From: Oreohelix idahoensis | Taxonomy: Eukaryota; Mollusca; Gastropoda; Stylommatophora; Oreohelicidae | Direction: 5' to 3' | DNA: 64,000 nucleotides | Assembly: GCA_024509875.1 (NCBI GenBank) | Contig: JAMPIV010003411.1 | Span: 62,001 to 126,000, forward strand | Shown here: piece after piece, positions 57,241 through 64,000 of the stretch | Layout: each line of letters begins with the position of its first letter | Position numbering within the stretch: position 1 is the first letter of the stretch | Position numbers and translations under genes: made by a program | Notes under the pieces: generated by a model | Told to the model about the DNA's origin: nothing | The model's input: the letters and a program-made list of their open reading frames with translations, nothing else | Databases searched by the model: none

Positions 57241-59613
57241 AAATTATCAATTAAATATGAAGCCTAACAAATAAAATTAATAAAGAGAAGAGCAATGGTA
57301 AAATGACAGTGCTGTCACAAGGAATGTACTCGAAATCCCCCCTGTTTTCTGCTTCGTCTGCAAATTGTAACGCTTTCACGTTGATATAAAAGCTTACTGT
57401 ATTATTACCCGCTTTCTTCAATGAAACGTGTGCTGTATTTCTTGGAAAAGCATTGAGACGTACTGCGTAATGACCTAAATTAATCCTAACATTAATTATA
57501 TTACGTTACCAAAGCGAACGAACAGATGGACCAAAAGGATAGCGAGAAGGGAGAGGCAGAAAGCCGAACATTAAACACGCGTCGCGCGATATACAAATGC
57601 TACCATCACGCGTGTAAGTCTACAAGCACTAACTTTTTCAGACGGACAGTGATAAAATACACTACCCTTTCCCAGAGTTAGGTTTATAAATCATAACAAA
57701 CTCTTATTAGAAAAGATAACAATAGATGGGTTTACGTTTGAACACATAACAGTACCCAGACAGCACATCTTCCAAACAGGAGGTAGAAGAAATTGCATAT
57801 TTTGAACGCAGCCACGTAGCTCCTTTAAATTAGTATTTTTGGGTTCCTTAGGGCTTGCTGACAAATAATATGTAAAACGTTACGCAAATAGTCCAGGAAT
57901 TAATAAATTATACCCAAAATAAAATATTGGGGGTGCCTGACAGCATAAAATCATTTCTGCTCATAAGATTTTTTTTTTAACGTGTTTGAAAAAAATTTAC
58001 GTTACAGAAATAGCCTACCATGTAAACTCCAAATTGATTGGAGCGCAACAAATGAAAGCCTAACCACGATTGGTCGGGCTATAAATACTATCTTGGTTGT
58101 TAGGGGAGACGGGAAAAGATAACATTTTTTCAAACACTTGTCGAAACGTGGCTCATTGGCCAGTCTCGCTGATATACACACTTGGGAGCGTTAGTTCGAG
58201 ACCACTTGTTAAAAAAAGCTTGATAAAGCATCAGTGCGTTGAAGCCAGCATATATTTGGCTCAATAAAAGCCTGGAACATAGGCAGATGGAAGTTTGTGC
58301 CAGTTTGTGCCAGAATTCATTGCTAATCAACGTATCTGTGTTATTCGTATGAATTGTGGTAAGCTTGAACCATTTAATATCTTTTAATGAAAATTGAATG
58401 TGAATTGTTGATTTATGCCTGTATATATATATGTGTAGTTCAGTGGCAAACGTGAGGTAAAGCCTAAAATGCTCCAGCCTGAACAGAGGGTGTCGGAGAG
58501 AAGTAAAACGGCATGGAATGGCCAAACAGTACACTGACACCTGGATGATTGTCTAGAAAGAAATAATGCTGGAAGTGCAGAGGCGTAGTAACCATTAGGA
58601 AGGGTAATACTGGAATAAAGTATTTCAGATGAAGCTGACTGTTGGCCTAACGCTCTGAACGCATTGTTTGTGATGTATTGTGATCAGTGTAAAAGAGAAT
58701 ATAAATTAGTTATGAAGTAGAAGGTACATCCTTCTTGATTTCAGGGACAGTGGTCTTGATGTACTGAGCAGTACCTGGGCAGAGATTTGCTGAATCCAGT
58801 GTCGGACAGCATACTCCTTGGTCCTTTTAGCTATCAGTGAGGTGTCTCCTGAGCCCAGAGGAGAATTCGAGCAGAGGAGTCCTTTCCTGCCGCCATCACT
58901 CAAGATAAGCAGAGTTGGCCAGCTGAGCTCAACATTATGTCCCCTCATCTTGAAATAACTTTATAAAAATACTATTCAGAGGGGAATTTACTTGTCTTAA
59001 AATCAGGAACTGTGAACATCTCCAATACTGGTCCCTAAAGACAAACTATTGAAGTCATGATGACAAATACCAACAGAGCTTGAACAAAACAAAACCAGTA
59101 TTACCTCATTTTACTACTACACAACTGACACACATAGAACATTTGTACTAATATATGTCACTACAATATTCAGATTAAATACATTCTGTACATAACTTGT
59201 AATTTAAATTGATTGTGATTCCTGGTTCCCTTGTAGTTGAATCAGGACACATATTCATTCATGCTAGTAATGAATACATATTGTTATTTGAACCGTTACG
59301 AGTGACTTCTTTAAGCTATTCTCATAGAGTGTTATATGTATGTGAGTGTCACAGTGTTGTTAAGAGTAGTGGATTAAATTAAATTGTTTATCTGTCTGTT
59401 GTTGTGACTTACACTTCACCATACACATACCCTAGACACATAACGTAGCATCACACTATTCCAGAATAATTCTGACTGAGATATATAGATATGTGGTAGC
59501 AAGTAAGGTTATCTATAATACACTACTCTTAATAGATATAGATACCTTCACAGCTGATCTCAGTCAGTACACTAAGTTCCCTATAAATATTTATAACATC
59601 CCACTTCACCACA
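57241..59613. other. No gene seen; right end is the presumed 5' LTR of Element 2
   Basis: Short random ORFs only. The LTR probably ends at ACA (59613) just before the primer-binding site. Its start cannot be placed because the 3' LTR lies beyond the window. Confidence 0.4.
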
Positions 59614-59618
59614 TATAT

Positions 59619-59638
59619 TGGGGTCTCGCTCTTGGGAT
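59619..59638 (+). promoter_or_regulatory. Primer-binding site of Element 2
   Basis: TGGGGTCTCGCTCTTGGGAT lies a few bases after a CCACA LTR end and mirrors the Element 1 site in form and position. The primer tRNA is not identified. Confidence 0.55.
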
Positions 59639-59805
59639 TTTGAATCTTTAACTATTAAAAATATTGGGGGTAATTCACTTCAGGGAATATAAGAATTAAA
59701 AGGTATCCTTGGGTGGAATTAAATAAAGTTGAGCTCACGGTGCCTGTGTTGTCCATTAGAGATTGAATAGTTGGTTAGACATTGTATTAAGTTACCTGAT
59801 AGACA

Positions 59806-61050
59806 ATGGCGGACCTGGCCAAATTTCGATCTGCTGCGGTTCAGACTGCAAAAGAGTTAGGATTAGATGGGCAAGTTATGGTTGCCTATGTTACTACGGA
59901 ATGCGACAAATTTATTGAACGCGAAGAAAGAAGGTTTGAAGCCGAAAGAAAGTTAGAGGCTGACAGGGAAATTAAGAAGTTACAATTTGAAGCTGAGGCT
60001 GAGACTAAGAGGTTGCAAGCTGAGGCTGAGACTAAGAGGTTGCAGATTGAGGCTGACAAAGAGAAGAGAAGAAATTAGCTGCAGAAAAAGAAGAGAAGAA
60101 ATTAGCTGCAGAAAGAGAAGAGAAGAAATTAGCTGCAGAAAGGGAAGCCGAGGAAAGAAGACAGGCTGCAGAAAGGGAAGAGAGGAAATTAGCTGCAGAA
60201 AGGGAAGCAGAAAAGGAGGAGAAGAGATTACAAAGGGAACATGAGTTACGACTAAGGGAGTTTGAGTTTCAAGGCCATGCTCCTGAAAATGGTGCCAGTC
60301 CCTTTGCCTCTGATGCTACGGTTACTCAAGGAGCCTCAATCTCAGCTATGAATTTTCATTTAGATCATTTTGTTGAGAAAGACGATGATATTGAGAGCTA
60401 TATAAATAGGTACGAACTATTAGCTACCACGTATGGGTTAGAGAGAGAAAGGTGGAGCTTAAAGTTATCTCAGGGACTTCGTGGGGCAGCTTATGAAGTT
60501 TTTGCAAAAATGAGCAGAGGTGATCAGGAAAATTATGACATGCTAAAGCAGGCTCTTTTGTTAAGGTATGAAAAGAATGCAGAGTTTTACAGGAAAAAAA
60601 TTTAGGAATGCTAAACTACTGTCAGGTGAAACCTATCACCAGTTCTCTGCACGAATAGAGACATACTTGGAGAAATGGACTTCTCTGGGGAAAACCCAAG
60701 ATCTTAAGGAAATGGTCCTTATAGAGCAACTAAGAGAGTCCATGGCTCCAGACCTGAGAAAGTTTCTCATGGAACAAGGTGCAGAGAGGCTGGGTGAGTT
60801 GCTAAATGTTGCTGAAAGGTATCAAGCAGCTCAAGCAGAGGTAACAGGTAATAAAAAGAAACAGGTGGACAACTTTAGGGCACCACAGAACTTTAATAAA
60901 TTTGATCCTAGGGATCAAAATAAAGGTAAGCACCAATTTGATAGGCCACGGTATGACAATAAAAATAAATTCCCACAATTCGATGAAAGGAAATATGATG
61001 AAAGAAATCTTTCAACCAAGGAAAAAGGTGGTGTAAAAATTGTAAGATGA
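59806..61050 (+). CDS. gag: Element 2 Gag, split by three single-A length changes
   Basis: The ATG at 59806 gives MADLAKFRSAAVQ. A K/E-rich coiled coil with repeated EEKKLAAER-type nonamers spans to about 60250. Capsid sequence AMNFHLDHFVEKDD starts at 60348, and a SCAN-like block (TYLEKWTSL, LKEMVLIEQLRESM, LRKFLMEQ) lies at about 60650-60830. Compared with Element 1 the frame shifts at an A run at 60058-60060 (one base short), at 60594-60600 (one extra) and at 61022-61026 (one short). After the third change the frame feeds the zinc knuckle and pol. All three lie in A homopolymers, so sequencing error is as likely as real mutation. Confidence 0.88.
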
Positions 61051-64000
61051 ACAATCATGACACTGACCATTGTAGAAGGAAACCTCCTCATTTTGCTGCT
61101 ATGACATCGGGGAAAAAGGAAAAGAAGGGCAAACCTGAAGAATTACAGGAACCATACCACCCCCCAGTGTGTGAAGATGTCATTTGTAATGGTGTCACTA
61201 TAAGATGTTTATATGATACCGGTTTAGATTACGATTCCGTTGTGAGTTCTCACCTGGTGCAGGCCGATCAATACACCACAGAAACAGTGGAGATTCAAAC
61301 TGCAACCAAGGATGTAGCTACCATGACACTTCCCGTCGCCCGAATAAAAGTGAAAACGCGATATGTGGAAGGAATCATAAAAGCAGCAGTGATAAATGAG
61401 CCAATCTACCCTCTAATATTGGGGTGTAGATATGTCTTCTTGGGGAATCCCAAGAGACCTGTGATATTGGCAACAGTGCAGACCAGATCACAGACAAAGA
61501 AGGAGGAGGATAATCCAATAAATACTCACCCAGATGAGATGAGGAAGGCACAGGCTGAGGACAAAACACTCAAGCCATGTTTCAAGAAGTTGCCCAAATC
61601 TCATACACCTCCAGGCAAGGGAGAGTTTTATATGAAGAACAAATTGATATATAGGAAGGCTGGATCTGAATCCAATGGTCACGGACAGCTGGTCCTTCCC
61701 ACTTCATATAGGACTAAAGTGTTGGAACTAGGGCATGCGATTCCCTTCAGTGGTCATATGGGAATCAGCGCAACAGGACAGCGAATAGCTTGTCACTATT
61801 TCTGGCCAGGAATAACTGAAGATATCAAACGATATGTAAAATCCTGTCCAGAGTGCCAACGAGTAGCACCTAAACATTGGACTGCACCAGCAACTCTGGG
61901 GGAAATGCCCATAGTGGGAACACCCTTTGAGAGAGTTGCCGTGGATCTTGTGGGACCTCTCACCCGAACCAAGAGAAGGAACAGCTACATTCTGACTCTG
62001 GTGGACACTTGTTCTATGTGGGGAGAGGCAGTAGCCCTGTCATCGATTGATTCAAAACATGTGGCAGAGGCATTGCTCACAATTTTCACAAGGTTAGGCT
62101 TTCCCAATCAAATCTTGACTGATAATGGCTCTCAGTTCAAGGGGAAACTAACTGAAGAAGTTTTCAGGATCTTCCAGGCCAAACACTTCCATTGTAGTGT
62201 GTATCATCCCCAAGGGAACGGCCAAGTGGAAAGATTTAACGGCACATTAATGTCGATCCTGAGAAAGTTGGCACACGAAAAACCAGATACATGGGACCAG
62301 TACCTGCACGCCGCCCTCTTTGCTTATCGGGAGGTACCCCATAGTTCAACCGGTATGGCCCCGGCAACATTATTGTTTGGAAGGCCAATAAAAGGTCCAC
62401 TTGAAGCTTTGTTAAGAACGTGGACTGATGAAAAGGCAGAGGAAAACATTACATCTTCATACCAATATGTGAATGAGCTGACCACTCGGTTGAAAACTGG
62501 CTGGAAACTTGCCAATGAAAATTTGAAACAAGCCAGGAAGAAACATGCTGCCTATTATAACAGGAAGGCGAAAGACAGAAATTTGGCTGTGGGAGAGAAA
62601 GTACTGCTTCTTTTGCCTGGGAGTCAGAATAAGTTACAAATTGGATGGCAGGGTCCATATACAGTTCTAGAGAAGGTGTCTAGAACAAATTATAAGATAG
62701 ATAAGAAGGGGAAAGAAAAAATCTATCATGTGAATCTCCTGAAGAAATATTTGGAAAGAGAACATCAGGAAGAGACACACTTGTTGACCTTGTCCATCGC
62801 CATGGAGATGAAAAAGGAACCACTTTCATCATTTGAATATCCATTACACCCCTGTGAGACAGCAGCACAGGTGAAAATCAGTACACATTTAACGAAAACT
62901 CAGAAAGAGAGAGTGCAACAGGTTCTAAATAATCATGCAGAGGGGTTAACAGACCGACCAGGGCATACAAACCTATTGGAATATGATATGAAACTCATAG
63001 ACTCCACACCTGTCTGTATGAAACCATATTCGATTCCGTTTGCTAAGGAAAAAGCTTTGAAGGAAGAGATAGACTATCTATTGAAGGAAGGAATTATTTC
63101 GCACAGTGAGTCTTCGTATAGTTCCGGTGTTGTACTTTTAAGGAAGCCCTCTGGAGAACATAGACTCTGTATAGATTACAGGAGACTGAATGCTATTACA
63201 GAAGGACAGGTGGATCCATTGCCGGATACAAATCAGCTGTTTGCCAGACTAAATAAAGCTAAATATTTCTCAAAAGTGGATCTGAGTAAAGGATACTATC
63301 AGATTCCAGTAAAACCTGAGGTTAGACCATACCTAGCTTTTAGTACCTCAGAAGGACACTATGAGTTTAATAGATTGCCATTTGGATTGAAGAATGCGCC
63401 TAGTGTCTTCTCTAGAATGATGAGAAAATTATTGGATCCTCTGAATAATCCCTGTATAACAAATTTTATGGATGATATCCTTATAGCAACAGAAACATTT
63501 GAGGAACACATTGACTCTCTGAACATGCTGTTTGATCGACTTAGGGAGGCAAATTTAACAGCCCGACCAACCAAATGTTGCGTTGGATGTAAAGAATTGG
63601 AATTTTTGGGACACACAGTTTATCAGGGAAACATGACCCCTGACCCAAAGAATTTAGAGAAACTACAGAAAGCCCCGAGACCACAAACCAAGAAGGACGT
63701 GAGATCCTTTGTCTCATTATGTGGTTTCTACCAGAAGTATATCAAAAACTTTAATTCCATATGTGCACCTTTAACGGAATTGACACGTAAAGGACTTCCA
63801 GATCGCATTACATGGACACCACAATGTGAAATGACTTACCAAGAATTGAAGGAAAAGCTCACAAGTAAACCCATTTTGAAATTACCTGACTTAAGTCAAG
63901 AATTCATAGTAAGGACGGATGCAAGTAATATTGGGCTAGGTGCAACTTTACTACAGAAATCAGATGCATTGGATGGGGAATTAAGCCCAGTGGCATATGC
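61026..64000 (+). CDS. pol: Element 2 Pol: zinc knuckle, protease, integrase, RT, RNase H start; open to the edge
   Basis: I read this frame codon by codon and met no stop over 2,975 bases. Motifs in order: zinc knuckle C-X2-C-X4-H-X4-C at 61032-61073 and protease DTG at 61215. Integrase has H 61734, H 61755, C 61845, C 61854, then D 61944, D 62121, E 62229 (35 residues between the last two), and GPY near 62655. RT follows with KVDLSKGYYQIP and FMDD (Asp pair 63471-63476), then RNase H TDASNIGLGATL (Asp 63918). Sense codons stand where Element 1 has its TAA and, in gag, its TGA. The 3' part of RNase H is beyond the window. Confidence 0.94.

Larger units (their letters stand above)
59614..64000 (+). 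mobile_element. Element 2: Gmr1-like LTR retrotransposon, internal region, runs off the right edge
   Basis: Homologous to Element 1 along gag, PR, IN, RT and RH in the same order, but from a distinct family: the LTR-side sequences do not match and many residues differ. The internal region starts after 59613. RNase H is entered just before the window ends, so the 3' LTR is outside. Confidence 0.92.

Overview
The window reads as non-coding genomic DNA of an animal, most likely an invertebrate. It is AT-rich, full of (TA)n and (CT)n microsatellites, and built almost entirely of retroelements nested in each other. I found no convincing host gene and no bacterial-style operon. A finer taxonomic call is not supported.

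Left third (1-27 kb). The 5' end of a minus-strand LTR element (LTR 2043-3748, coiled-coil Gag-like ORF running off the left edge) sits in the 3' tail of a LINE (3749-5367). Next comes a complete 9-kb LTR retrotransposon, Element 1 (5388-14358), with 2.2-kb and 2.0-kb LTRs, a 5-bp target-site duplication (TSD), a PBS, a Gag-Pol frame and a PPT. Its pol order is PR-IN-RT-RH with Ty3/gypsy-type domains, the layout of the Gmr1-like clade. Further right are a tRNA-derived SINE with a 13-bp TSD, an LTR-like repeat, a short LINE with an inverted 5' part, a hAT relic, a (GAA)n-tailed retroposon, and one LINE A copy split at 23306-25735 by a 2.43-kb repeat called here R. A Helitron-type helicase C-terminus lies just beyond it (27189-27380).

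Middle (27-45 kb). Mostly unassigned AT-rich DNA, with a pol III-box repeat (27742-28247), two more R copies (37762-39917, about 41000-43099), a LINE B fragment, gypsy integrase relics and CT-rich tandem repeats.

Right third (45-64 kb). A nearly full-length LINE A (45799-52340, minus) carries a conservative 328-bp internal inversion and two later LINE insertions, each with its own TSD. Then come a second pol III-box repeat, an LTR-like repeat, a LINE D fragment with an open RT frame, and the 3' end of another element whose pol ends in RNase H. The window closes in a second Gmr1-like element, Element 2 (59806 to the edge). Its pol frame is open to the last base, and its only breaks are three single-A length changes in gag.

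Elements 1 and 2 should work alike: Gag (coiled coil, SCAN-like capsid end, CCHC knuckle) packages RNA, protease matures the polyprotein, RT/RNase H copies it from a tRNA primer, and integrase (HHCC, DD35E, GPY/F) inserts it. The LINEs supply a separate target-primed machinery. Each family has its own microsatellite-like 3' tail, and they probably mobilised the SINE-like repeats as well.
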